Virus record (IMG/VR): IMGVR_UViG_3300042565_003507
Coordinates: 1 to 26,472 of that record
Reading direction: 5' to 3' (one strand)
Source: a virus
Length of the DNA: 26,472 nt
Each line of letters begins with the position of its first letter. The stretch's first letter is position 1. Below, in pieces: positions 15,077-22,606 of the stretch. The translations under genes and the position numbers were made by a program. The notes under the pieces were generated by a model that was given only the letters and a program-made list of their open reading frames with translations, searched no databases and was not told where the DNA came from.

Positions 15077-16663
15077 ATGCTTATATCTAATTTTCCGACC
15101 GGGGTTTCGCCTAGACCGGCGCAAATAGATCTTATTAATAAGATCGAAAAAGCTTTCGAGGAATACGATATTGTTATATGTAGCGCGCCTACAGGAACTG
15201 GTAAATCTTTTCTATCTAAAACTCTTGCTAATGCGAGTAAATCGCCAGATGAAGAATTCGTCGACGACATAACTTCTTATAGGGCGTTTCGACAAGATTA
15301 TGAAGAGGTTTGGTCTAATCAGGGAGCAGCAGTATTGACAATAACCAAAGCTCTTCAAGACCAATATACATCGTTATTCGATGATTGCGAATCCCTGAAA
15401 GGTAAAGGTAATTATAGATGCGCTGTAGATCCAAACTGCGATGTTGAAATAGCGCCGTGTTTATATTTGCCAAAATTAAAAAAAGAATGTTGGTCTAAAA
15501 ATAAATGCCCGTATTATGAGCAGCGCAATAGAGCATTATCGAGCAAATTCTCGACCTATAATTATGATATGTTTTTCGCGCTCCCTACTAATTTAAAATA
15601 TAAAGACTATTTAATTTGCGATGAGGCGAGTGAAATCGAAGACCAGCTAGTTAAGCACTTCACGCTTAATCTAACTGAGAAGACTTTAAAGTTTTTAGAT
15701 ATTAAAGCTAAGCTTCCGAATGTAACTAACTATAATACATTTTATAAATGGCTTGTCGATTTAAATTCTTTGGTTTCTGATTTAGTAGTAGAGTTAAAAC
15801 AGCTTATTGGATCAAATAAAAAAACAGAAAAAGATGTTACTAAATTTAAAGCGTTGTCAAGGCTAAATGATAAGGTGAAGCTTATTGTTAATTCGTGGGA
15901 AAATTGTCAATATGTTCTTACTAAGAAAAAAGACTCAATTACTGTTACCCCGTTATATATTTCTTCTCTATCTTCTGAGATTTTTAAATACGGTAAAAAG
16001 ATACTTTTAATGTCTGCGACAATTATTGATCCTCAAAATTTTGCTAAAACTCTCGGCATTGAAAAGTATAAATTTATCGAATCCGAATCTCCATTCAATC
16101 CAGAGAGGTCCCCTATTTTTATTTCGTCAAAATATAAATTAAACTATCAAAACCTACAACAAAACTTGCCAAAGGTCGCTGATTTAATTCAGCAAATTTG
16201 TGATGAGCATCATAATACTGACAAGGGGGTAATTCATACTCATACAAGTAGTATAACTGAGTTTTTAAAGAACAGACTTAAAGGGGATAGATTTCAATAT
16301 AGATATGAGGAAGTAAACAATGAGAAACTTTTGCAAGAGCATATTGCAGCAGACTTTGCAAGCGTATTAGTTAGCCCTTCTATTACCCATGGGGTAGATT
16401 TAAAGGATGATTTAGCTCGATTTCAAATAATTGTTAAATTGCCATATATGCCTTTAGGGGATGATCGTATTAAAAAGCTATTCGAAGAAGATTCAAATTG
16501 GTATACTAATAAAATGCTATCAAGCTTAGTTCAGGCTTGTGGTAGAGGGATTAGAAGCCAGGAGGATTGGTGTGTTACTTATATTCTTGACGGAAGCGCG
16601 GTAAGTGTAGTTCAGCGAACTAAAGATAAATTGCCTAAATTCTTCCTTGATAGAATTCAGTAA
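15077..16663 (+). CDS. DinG/Rad3-type SF2 DNA helicase with Fe-S cysteines
   Basis: A 528-residue protein. Motifs in order: Q-like RPAQ at ~13-16; Walker A APTGTGKS at ~37-44; GKGNYRC with further Cys residues ending KNKCPYYEQ (~111-153), as in the Fe-S domain of XPD/DinG; Walker B LICDEAS (~177-183), with Ser in place of His; LLMSATIID (motif III); VSPSITHGVDLK (motif V); and QACGRGIRSQED (motif VI). The family unwinds DNA 5' to 3' and uses the Fe-S domain as a wedge. It probably acts in phage replication or recombination. It is the last gene of the replication-type set and abuts the structural block. Confidence 0.85.
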   Translation: MLISNFPTGVSPRPAQIDLINKIEKAFEEYDIVICSAPTGTGKSFLSKTLANASKSPDEEFVDDITSYRAFRQDYEEVWSNQGAAVLTITKALQDQYTSLFDDCESLKGKGNYRCAVDPNCDVEIAPCLYLPKLKKECWSKNKCPYYEQRNRALSSKFSTYNYDMFFALPTNLKYKDYLICDEASEIEDQLVKHFTLNLTEKTLKFLDIKAKLPNVTNYNTFYKWLVDLNSLVSDLVVELKQLIGSNKKTEKDVTKFKALSRLNDKVKLIVNSWENCQYVLTKKKDSITVTPLYISSLSSEIFKYGKKILLMSATIIDPQNFAKTLGIEKYKFIESESPFNPERSPIFISSKYKLNYQNLQQNLPKVADLIQQICDEHHNTDKGVIHTHTSSITEFLKNRLKGDRFQYRYEEVNNEKLLQEHIAADFASVLVSPSITHGVDLKDDLARFQIIVKLPYMPLGDDRIKKLFEEDSNWYTNKMLSSLVQACGRGIRSQEDWCVTYILDGSAVSVVQRTKDKLPKFFLDRIQ

Positions 16664-16670
16664 ATAAATA
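16663..16670 (+). promoter_or_regulatory. Late-promoter-like box (AATAAATA) before a GTG start
   Basis: AATAAATA, part of TAAATAAATA at 16661-16670, is followed by ATAAT and then the GTG at 16676. The spacing of 5 matches the perfect boxes elsewhere. It supports GTG 16676 as the true start, since the out-of-frame ATG at 16674 is followed directly by a stop. Confidence 0.5.
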
Positions 16671-16675
16671 ATAAT

Positions 16676-17266
16676 GTGAAGAGTAGAGCGTTTAGTTGGG
16701 AAATACATGACCTTGTTGGTCAATTTGTAGCTGCATTTGACGATGTAGTTATCGGACGCTTCAATCGCGAACGAGAAGAAAAAGATAAAATTCAAGTTGC
16801 GTATGTTTATCAGCCTAAGGCGCGTGTTCTCCATGATATTGAAAATCGAGCTCAAAATTTAAAGTTGCCGATTGGCTCAATTGTTATTGAAAGTATATCA
16901 AGAAATAATAATAGAGCTTTCAATAAGATTGAAGGATTTACCTATCCGGCAAGAAGGCAGGATAAATTTACGAAGCAGACGGTAAAAATACCTCCGGTTG
17001 TTCCGATTGATATTAAAATAAAATTGTCCTTGCTTGCAACTTATCAAACAGATATAGATCAATTAATATCTAACTTTGCAGCGTACGCTAATCCGTATAT
17101 TATTATATCCTGGAAGGTGCCAGAAGAGTTCGGACTTCCTGTCACAATGCCAATTAATACTAAGGTAGAGTGGGATGGCAATATAGCAATTACATACCCT
17201 CTTGATATTAATCATTCATCTAGATCGGTTATAACTGCTGATGCGTCATTTACTATAGAGGGTTGA
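16676..17266 (+). CDS. Tail-sheath stabiliser/tail completion-like protein (gp15/gp3 type), possibly truncated in frame 0
   Basis: A 196-residue frame with a GTG start. Segments such as SWEIHDLVGQFVAAFDDVVI, IQVAYVYQPKARVLHDIENR and SIVIESISRNNNRAFNKIEG, then PYIIISWKVPEEFGLPV, follow the layout of T4-like sheath-stabiliser/tail-completion proteins (gp15; gp3 is the alternative). T4 gp15 caps the contracted-tail end and joins tail to neck; it is 272 residues, so 196 is short. Just after ...ASFTIEG the frame meets TGA at 17264. The +1 frame is open from 17259 and continues DPINNIFFIDANF, which looks like the missing C-terminus. Exact T4 equivalence is uncertain. Confidence 0.6.
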   Translation: MKSRAFSWEIHDLVGQFVAAFDDVVIGRFNREREEKDKIQVAYVYQPKARVLHDIENRAQNLKLPIGSIVIESISRNNNRAFNKIEGFTYPARRQDKFTKQTVKIPPVVPIDIKIKLSLLATYQTDIDQLISNFAAYANPYIIISWKVPEEFGLPVTMPINTKVEWDGNIAITYPLDINHSSRSVITADASFTIEG

Positions 17267-17813
17267 TCCTATTAATAATATCTTCTTTATCGACGCTAAT
17301 TTTCATAATACAAGAATCCTATCAGCAGGAAACTTTATTACATATGATGATTATGCTACTCTGTCTGGGGCTGATTATGATTACAGCGAAGGCCAGCTAA
17401 CTGTGACGGAGGTAGATACGGTCAGTATATCTGGCTCACCTACTATAACTAACGTATTTTACTCTCCATCAGGCGCCGGGCGCGGAGCATTCCCGCTAAT
17501 TAATACAAATTATACTATTACAAATCCAGGCGATATTATTCTGTATGGTAAGCGCTTTAATTATACAAGAAATGTTTATGTTAGTGCAAATACTCCCGCT
17601 TTATACGGATCATTAACCGCTGTTAATTTTAAATATTTCCCTTCACTTACAGCGGCTCCTCTGCCATTAAGTTCATATAGAGTTATCACAGATAATATTA
17701 TGGAAATAACTCTCCCTAATATTACAAATAACGGAAGCTTCAATATCGTAGTAGATACAATCGTGGGGTGGGATACGAGCTATAGCGCTATGTCCGGGTA
17801 TTTTATTACCTAA
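17262..17813 (+). CDS. +1-frame continuation carrying an Ig-like (IPT/TIG-type) domain
   Basis: The frame is open from 17259 to the TAA at 17811-17813. It reads VDPINNIFFIDANFHNTRIL... before a domain with GDIILYGKRFNYTRNVYVSA ... YRVITDNIMEITLPNITNNGSF, resembling IPT/TIG Ig-like folds. No ATG, GTG or TTG occurs in frame before GTG 17403; starting there would leave 136 aa and discard coding-like sequence upstream. The simplest reading is that it is joined to the 16676-17266 gene by a +1 frameshift at GGT TGA. The alternatives are a sequencing or assembly error, a recent indel, or a separate gene with a rare start. Ig-like domains on phage structural proteins bind surfaces weakly and are sometimes added by frameshifting. 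Confidence 0.6.
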   Translation, partial: VDPINNIFFIDANFHNTRILSAGNFITYDDYATLSGADYDYSEGQLTVTEVDTVSISGSPTITNVFYSPSGAGRGAFPLINTNYTITNPGDIILYGKRFNYTRNVYVSANTPALYGSLTAVNFKYFPSLTAAPLPLSSYRVITDNIMEITLPNITNNGSFNIVVDTIVGWDTSYSAMSGYFIT

Positions 17814-17841
17814 TTTGGTTATTGTATTTTTTACTTTTATT

Positions 17842-17849
17842 ATTAAATA
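17842..17849 (+). promoter_or_regulatory. Possible late promoter box (ATTAAATA) before the portal gene
   Basis: ATTAAATA lies 9 bases before the portal ATG at 17859, in a 45-base T-rich gap. The match to TATAAATA is partial and the spacing is longer than at the other boxes. Confidence 0.3.
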
Positions 17850-17858
17850 ATTAAGTAA

Positions 17859-19688
17859 ATGGCAAAAAATTTTACAGGAGAAGGCAAGCAATCTACATTT
17901 GGTCGTAATTTAATGAATTACGTAGCGTCAAAACTGCCTTATTCGGGGTTTGAAGCTATCGATACAGCTCACGAATCAAACCCGAAATTTAAATATTTCG
18001 AAAACCAAGGGGTAAGAAGACCAGAGGTCCTTGCTAAACATTCGATATCTCAGTCGAATGAATTTAATAATGAAGGCATAGGCCTTATAGACGCTGCAGG
18101 CAAGTTCAGCGATATGATGTATGCGAACGTTCAAAAGAACAAGCATGCAAGAATAAATGATTATCGAGTGATGGCGGCATTTGCAGAAATTGCAGACGCT
18201 CTTGATGAGATTTGTGATGAGGTTATTAATAAAGATGATAACGGAAATATTGTAAAAATTGAGCTACAGAGACAGTTTGAAGAAGATCTTTCATATGATG
18301 ATAAAGAGCAATTGTTATCTGAATTTAAAAAATATATTAATTATTTTGAGCTCGAAAGAAAAGGATGGAGTTACTTTAGAGATATATTAGTTGAGGGTGA
18401 AGTGTATTTTGAGCATATTATACACTCCAAGCATGCAGATAAGGGTGTATTAGGCATTGTCCGTATACCTACCGAGCTTATAGACCCTATTTACAATAAT
18501 ATACAAAATCTTTTGATTAAGGGATTCTTATACAGAAAGCCTATTATCGACCCTACCAAGCCAAATAAGGCTGAAGATAATTTCGATTATATACCTCTCA
18601 ACGAGAATCAGGTTGTTTATTTTGATAGTGGAATTTGGAATGAAACTAAAACAGTAAGACTGCCATTTATAGAAAATGCACGTCGAGCTTATAGACAGCT
18701 TTCCTTGATTGAAGACGCTATTCTTATATATCGATTGGTTAGAGCGCCAGAGCGTTTAATTTTTAATGTTGACGTTGGTAATATGGCTCCGCCTAAGGCT
18801 GAACAGTATTTGAGAAAATTAATGTCTCAATATTGGTCTACAAAAACGTTTGACGCAAATCAAGGAGACATAGTTAATAAATTTAACCCTCAATCGATGC
18901 TCGATGCATTCTGGTTCGCAAAGAGAAACGGCCAAGAAGGTACATCAGTTACGCAGCTAGCCGGTGGTGCAAATTTGGGCGAGCTTTCTGACTTAATGTA
19001 TTTTGTTAAAAAGCTTTATAAAGCTTTAAAAGTGCCGGTGAATCGCTTAAGTGAAGAATCAGCACTACAAGATCCCAAATCTACATTGAGAGAAGAATTA
19101 AAGTTTGCTAAGTTTATTGTTAGGATGCAACAGCATTTCGCAACTAGCTTAAAGCAAGGGTTTATTACCCATCTCAAAATGACCGATTTGTGGGAAGATC
19201 TCAACATAAAAGAGATAGATTTTGATTTGAGTTTCAATCCTCCGTCGAATTATTATGAGCTAAGAGAAGCTCAAAAATTAGGAATAAAGCTAGAAAATTA
19301 TAATAATATATCTCAAAACGAGTTGGTATCTAAGACGTACTGTCAGAAAAAGTATCTTGGCTGGGATGATCATGCTATACTCGCGAATAGACAGTACTTA
19401 CGAGTTGACACTGAGCTGAAATGGGAGTTGGCTCAAATTGAAAATATGGGACCGAATTGGCGAGAACAAATTGCCGCGCAAGCTCAAGGCCTTGAAGGCG
19501 CTGCTGGAGGCGAAGCTGGAGGAGGAATGGATCTAGGAGCTGCCGGCGGTGGAGCAGAATTAGGAGGAGGAGCGCCTCCAGCGTTTAGCGGAGGACCGGC
19601 TGAGGTAGGCGCGGCAGGTGAAGCGCTCGCACCGGAAGGAGAAGCTCCTGAAGCTACTCCCGAGGCTGCTCCAGAAACTCCAGCTTAA
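17859..19688 (+). CDS. 20: Portal vertex protein gp20
   Basis: A 609-residue protein. The segments SNEFNNEGIGLIDAAGKFSD, YRVMAAFAEIADALDEICDE, WSYFRDILVEGEVYFEHI, RAPERLIFNVDVGNMAPPKA, and the NKFNPQSMLDAFWFAKRNGQ...LPVNRL-type region (LKVPVNRLSEESA) are characteristic of T4-like gp20. Twelve copies form the portal ring through which the terminase packs DNA and to which the neck attaches. It is longer than T4 gp20 (524 aa). The extra length is a low-complexity Gly/Ala/Glu/Pro tail from about residue 535. It heads the head-gene block. Confidence 0.93.
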   Translation: MAKNFTGEGKQSTFGRNLMNYVASKLPYSGFEAIDTAHESNPKFKYFENQGVRRPEVLAKHSISQSNEFNNEGIGLIDAAGKFSDMMYANVQKNKHARINDYRVMAAFAEIADALDEICDEVINKDDNGNIVKIELQRQFEEDLSYDDKEQLLSEFKKYINYFELERKGWSYFRDILVEGEVYFEHIIHSKHADKGVLGIVRIPTELIDPIYNNIQNLLIKGFLYRKPIIDPTKPNKAEDNFDYIPLNENQVVYFDSGIWNETKTVRLPFIENARRAYRQLSLIEDAILIYRLVRAPERLIFNVDVGNMAPPKAEQYLRKLMSQYWSTKTFDANQGDIVNKFNPQSMLDAFWFAKRNGQEGTSVTQLAGGANLGELSDLMYFVKKLYKALKVPVNRLSEESALQDPKSTLREELKFAKFIVRMQQHFATSLKQGFITHLKMTDLWEDLNIKEIDFDLSFNPPSNYYELREAQKLGIKLENYNNISQNELVSKTYCQKKYLGWDDHAILANRQYLRVDTELKWELAQIENMGPNWREQIAAQAQGLEGAAGGEAGGGMDLGAAGGGAELGGGAPPAFSGGPAEVGAAGEALAPEGEAPEATPEAAPETPA

Positions 19689-19700
19689 GCTATATTAAGC

Positions 19701-19708
19701 CATAAATA
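19701..19708 (+). promoter_or_regulatory. Late promoter box CATAAATA
   Basis: CATAAATA is followed by TTCAT and then the ATG at 19714. It is a one-mismatch T4 late box with a 5-base spacer, in the 25-base gap after the portal gene. No Shine-Dalgarno sequence is visible. Confidence 0.6.
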
Positions 19709-19713
19709 TTCAT

Positions 19714-20895
19714 ATGGCGTCGTGTAGCATAACCCCGATATCTGCTTTTCAATCTACCAATCTTAGCAATAGGATTAATACCTATAATAGATTGGCAGAT
19801 AGAGTTGTTAGATCATTAGGCGCGCCTTTAATTCAGGTTGAGCTACATCAGGATCAAATATTTGAAAATATTTCTATAGCTATAGAGATGTTTACAAAAT
19901 TTGCAGGCTATACCGCAGAATATCTAGTATTTGATTCAGATTTATATGAAAAAAATAAAGGATTAAGATTAGATTATCTTTTTACTCTTTCTAACCCTAC
20001 TCTGACCTTAGAGCAAAAAGTAGATCATAAAATACAATCGCCGGAAGCTTCTTTCTATATAACAGAGCCAAAAACTATGTATATAGCAACTTCGGGAATT
20101 GCTAGTTCATACTTTACAAGTATAAATCATTTGAGTTCTGTTTTCGAAAATGGGGTGTTCCAGAATCAAATTTTTGATCAAACCACATATAATGAAATAT
20201 TAACTTCATTTTCATCGAGCAATACCTTAAGCACAATTCCAGTATCATCTTACTTTATTGAGTCTTTTATTAATCAACCGACAGTTAAGGGAGAGACTAT
20301 TGTCAGACAGTCTGACTACAAGATGGCTAATATGTTTGATTACGATATTTTAGACTATCGTAAGGTCATGGCGGTCTCAGAATTTGAAGAAGGATCTACG
20401 ACTGGCATTAATACTCTCTTTACAATTGAGCAAACCTTAGCGCAACAGACATACTTCTCATACGCAATGGGTAATTATGGCTTCGATCTTGTCTCTTGGT
20501 ATACTTTAAAAGAATGGCTTGAAATGAGAGAGAAACTTCTCGCGATTCGTAGAACATACACGTTTAATGATCGTACTCAAATACTTCAAATGTATCCAGA
20601 GCCAACGGCAAATTCAAGATTTTATGGAGTGTTATCTTGCTATGTAGAGAAACCTATCAGAGATGTAATAAAAGAGCCTTGGGTATATCAATATACTTTA
20701 GCATTATGTAAAATTACATTAGCTCAAATTAGGGGCAAATATGGGTCTCTAACACTTTTTGGCGGACAAACTTTTAATTCAACTGATTTAATGACACAAG
20801 GAACGGCGGAAAAGGCTGAGCTCGAGAAGAAGCTATATGAAGGTAATTCCCCAGGATTCGGGGACGCGGATCCTGCTATGTTCTTTGTCGGTTGA
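19714..20895 (+). CDS. Virion structural protein of unknown T4 counterpart
   Basis: A 393-residue protein MASCSITPISAFQSTNLSNR.... The middle includes FDYDILDYRKVMAVSEFEEG and the C-terminal third has EPWVYQYTLALCKITLAQIRGKYG, followed by an acidic tail of type AEKAELEKKLYEGNSPGFGD. This resembles a structural protein repeatedly found in marine T4-like phages; I cannot tie it to a numbered T4 gene. No signal peptide or transmembrane helix is seen. Its position between portal and head-completion genes, under its own late box, suggests a head or neck component. Its stop precedes the next ATG by only 5 bases. Confidence 0.65.
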   Translation: MASCSITPISAFQSTNLSNRINTYNRLADRVVRSLGAPLIQVELHQDQIFENISIAIEMFTKFAGYTAEYLVFDSDLYEKNKGLRLDYLFTLSNPTLTLEQKVDHKIQSPEASFYITEPKTMYIATSGIASSYFTSINHLSSVFENGVFQNQIFDQTTYNEILTSFSSSNTLSTIPVSSYFIESFINQPTVKGETIVRQSDYKMANMFDYDILDYRKVMAVSEFEEGSTTGINTLFTIEQTLAQQTYFSYAMGNYGFDLVSWYTLKEWLEMREKLLAIRRTYTFNDRTQILQMYPEPTANSRFYGVLSCYVEKPIRDVIKEPWVYQYTLALCKITLAQIRGKYGSLTLFGGQTFNSTDLMTQGTAEKAELEKKLYEGNSPGFGDADPAMFFVG

Positions 20896-20900
20896 ATCAT

Positions 20901-21278
20901 ATGAAAACATTTAAACAATATTACGGGAATCAGCGACTTATACAAGAGGCAGCAATTGATAAACTTCAAACAGCGCTTGATATAGTTGGATTCGAACCGA
21001 CAGTGGGTACGGTAGCAGATGCTACAAACGCAGTAATATCTGGTTTAAGAGCTGCCCTTGCAAAAGAAAAAGATTTAAAAAAGAAACACTTAATCAATAT
21101 GGGAATTTCAGCAACTTCACTTATACCGTTTGCTGATGTTATAAAAATATTAAAACTTCGCAAATTAGGCAAAAAGCCTACAAGGCTAGCTATATCGGGG
21201 GCAAGAGCCATAAAGTCATCAGCAGAGACTAAAAAAGCTCAAGGGAATAGATTTAGTGAAAAAGAAACAAACATATAA
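20901..21278 (+). CDS. Candidate internal head protein with capsid-targeting peptide
   Basis: Start chosen at the ATG at 20901 (125 aa) rather than the in-frame TTG at 20892. The N-terminus MKTFKQYYGNQRLIQEA closely resembles the capsid-targeting sequence of T4 internal proteins (MKTYQEFIAEA). It contains IQE|A at residues 14-17, matching the gp21 cleavage rule (I/L)-x-E|(A/G/S). Cleavage would leave about 109 residues. The mature part has two hydrophobic, Gly/Ala-rich stretches (LDIVGFEPTVGTVADATNAV; NMGISATSLIPFADVIKIL) and a strongly basic tail. T4 internal proteins are packaged with DNA and some are injected as anti-restriction factors. Packaging is inferred; the function of the mature part is unknown. 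Confidence 0.65.
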   Translation: MKTFKQYYGNQRLIQEAAIDKLQTALDIVGFEPTVGTVADATNAVISGLRAALAKEKDLKKKHLINMGISATSLIPFADVIKILKLRKLGKKPTRLAISGARAIKSSAETKKAQGNRFSEKETNI

Positions 21279-21699
21279 ACAGGGTGTTTTTAAGCCTAAA
21301 AATATTCTAAAGTTTGAGGGCACAGCAGCGGTTTATCGCTCCTCTTATGAACTTAAGTTTTTTAGATGGTGTGATGAAAATCCTAATGTTGTAAGATGGG
21401 GGAGCGAAAATATAGTTATACCTTATATTAATCCAAACAATAATAAATTTTCGAGATACTTTGTAGATAACTTTATTGTTTTAAAAGAAGGAGACAAGAC
21501 AAAAAGATATTTAATTGAAATAAAACCCGCTAAACATACAAAACCTCCTGACCCTAAGCGCTATCGCAATAAGAATAATCTAATCTATGAACAAGCCATG
21601 TTCAATCAAAATCAGGCTAAGTGGAGAGCGGCGAACGAATGGTGTAATAAACACGGCGCAGAATTTATTATATTAACAGAAAAAGAATTAAATATATAA
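21256..21699 (+). CDS. 4: Head completion protein gp4 (nuclease-fold)
   Basis: A 147-residue protein starting with GTG at 21256; AAGGGA ten bases upstream is one of the few clear Shine-Dalgarno-like sites here. YKQGVFKPKN, then YRSSYELKFFRWCDENPNVV, then RWGSENIVIPYINPNNNKFS, RYFVDNFIVL and KRYLIEIKPAKHTKPP follow T4 gp4 nearly segment by segment (T4: 150 aa). The VD and EIK residues are the PD-(D/E)xK-type catalytic pattern of this TnsA-like family. gp4 acts after packaging to finish the head before tail joining. It overlaps the preceding gene by 23 bases. Confidence 0.93.
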   Translation: MKKKQTYKQGVFKPKNILKFEGTAAVYRSSYELKFFRWCDENPNVVRWGSENIVIPYINPNNNKFSRYFVDNFIVLKEGDKTKRYLIEIKPAKHTKPPDPKRYRNKNNLIYEQAMFNQNQAKWRAANEWCNKHGAEFIILTEKELNI

Positions 21700-21738
21700 T
21701 AAAAATACAATAAAAACTATATTTTTGTAATAAGTAAC

Positions 21739-21746
21739 TATAAATA
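21739..21746 (+). promoter_or_regulatory. T4-type late promoter box TATAAATA before gp21
   Basis: An exact TATAAATA, then TATAT, then the ATG at 21752. It lies in the 52-base gap after gp4. The 5-base spacer would put transcription start at about the A of the ATG. Confidence 0.7.
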
Positions 21747-21751
21747 TATAT

Positions 21752-22429
21752 ATGGGATTCCGATTAATTACTGACGAGGCGGCCTCATCTCTCGATGAGT
21801 TCGAATATATATTTGAGGAAAAAGATAGAAACCAGCCTAGGTCTCTCTTCATACAGGGGCCATATATGCTCGCCGAAGCTGTAAATAGAAATAAGAGACG
21901 GTACCCTATTCACGAAATGAGATCGGAAGTTGATAGGTATACTCGCGAAATGATCGGCAAGAAGAGAGCTATGGGAGAGCTTAATCACCCCTCATCTGCT
22001 GACGTAGATTTAGAAAGAGCATGCCATCTAGTGGAGTACCTTAAAGAGGAAAAAGAAGGGGATAGATACGTATTCGTTGGAAGGTCTAAAGTTTTAACTA
22101 CACCTTGCGGTAAGATCGTCCACTCTCTCGTTAATGATGGGGTGACAGTAGGTATGTCTTCAAGAGCACTTGGCCAGCTCACTGAAAAGACTTCTTATAA
22201 TGAAGTTCAAAATATGAGGCTCGTGGCTATTGACTGCGTTGCTGATCCTTCTTTTAGCGAAGCATTTGTAAATGGTATACTAGAATCAAAAGAATGGGTG
22301 TTGAAGGACGACGGTCACTTTGAAGAGCATTACGATGCTTTTGAAAAATCTTTCTTAAACATACCTTCTAAAGAAAAACAACAATATTTAACAGAACAAA
22401 TTATCAAATTTCTGAAAAATATTCACTAA
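21752..22429 (+). CDS. 21: Prohead core protease gp21
   Basis: A 225-residue protein. FIQGPYMLAEAVNRNKRRYP, GELNHPSSADVDL with the catalytic His at residue 79, and VTVGMSSRALG with the catalytic Ser at about residue 136 identify the T4 prohead protease (peptidase family U9/S78-like). LVAIDCVADPSFSEAFV follows as expected. The enzyme cleaves scaffold, capsid and internal proteins after (I/L)-x-E during head maturation, then degrades itself. Length is close to T4 gp21 (212 aa). It is in the canonical order before scaffold and capsid genes. Confidence 0.94.
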   Translation: MGFRLITDEAASSLDEFEYIFEEKDRNQPRSLFIQGPYMLAEAVNRNKRRYPIHEMRSEVDRYTREMIGKKRAMGELNHPSSADVDLERACHLVEYLKEEKEGDRYVFVGRSKVLTTPCGKIVHSLVNDGVTVGMSSRALGQLTEKTSYNEVQNMRLVAIDCVADPSFSEAFVNGILESKEWVLKDDGHFEEHYDAFEKSFLNIPSKEKQQYLTEQIIKFLKNIH

Positions 22430-22433
22430 GTAG

Positions 22434-22441
22434 TATAAATA
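22434..22441 (+). promoter_or_regulatory. T4-type late promoter box TATAAATA before the 52-aa gene
   Basis: An exact TATAAATA, then TATATA, then the ATG at 22448. It is within the 18-base gap after gp21 and would drive the small gene and gp22. Confidence 0.7.
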
Positions 22442-22447
22442 TATATA

Positions 22448-22606
22448 ATGAATAAGACTATTCAAAGCAAGTGCTTAAAAGGATTTGTTGCTTCGATTCT
22501 CGAAGAAGATTACAAATTCTCTAAACTTTTTTTAGAAAAGGCCGTTCAGCTTAAAATAAAAGAACGGATTAAACAAGCAAATCAAAATAAAATTTTTAAC
22601 CCATGA
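22448..22606 (+). CDS. Small 52-aa protein between protease and scaffold genes
   Basis: MNKTIQSKCLKGFVASILEE... ends at a TGA whose bases overlap the gp22 ATG (ATGA). It follows a perfect late box by 6 bases, so it is very likely translated. It appears mostly helical, with a Lys-rich C-terminal half (FLEKAVQLKIKERIKQANQN). T4 has small prohead-core proteins (gp67, gp68) next to gp21, and this could be a functional counterpart, but no similarity can be asserted from sequence alone. Confidence 0.7.
   Translation: MNKTIQSKCLKGFVASILEEDYKFSKLFLEKAVQLKIKERIKQANQNKIFNP

Noticed and set aside
17264-17266. TGA read as tryptophan or simple readthrough at the end of the sheath-stabiliser frame
   Set aside because: Readthrough would meet TAA after two codons, and TGA serves as a normal stop for several other genes here (for example 8527, 13402, 14716).
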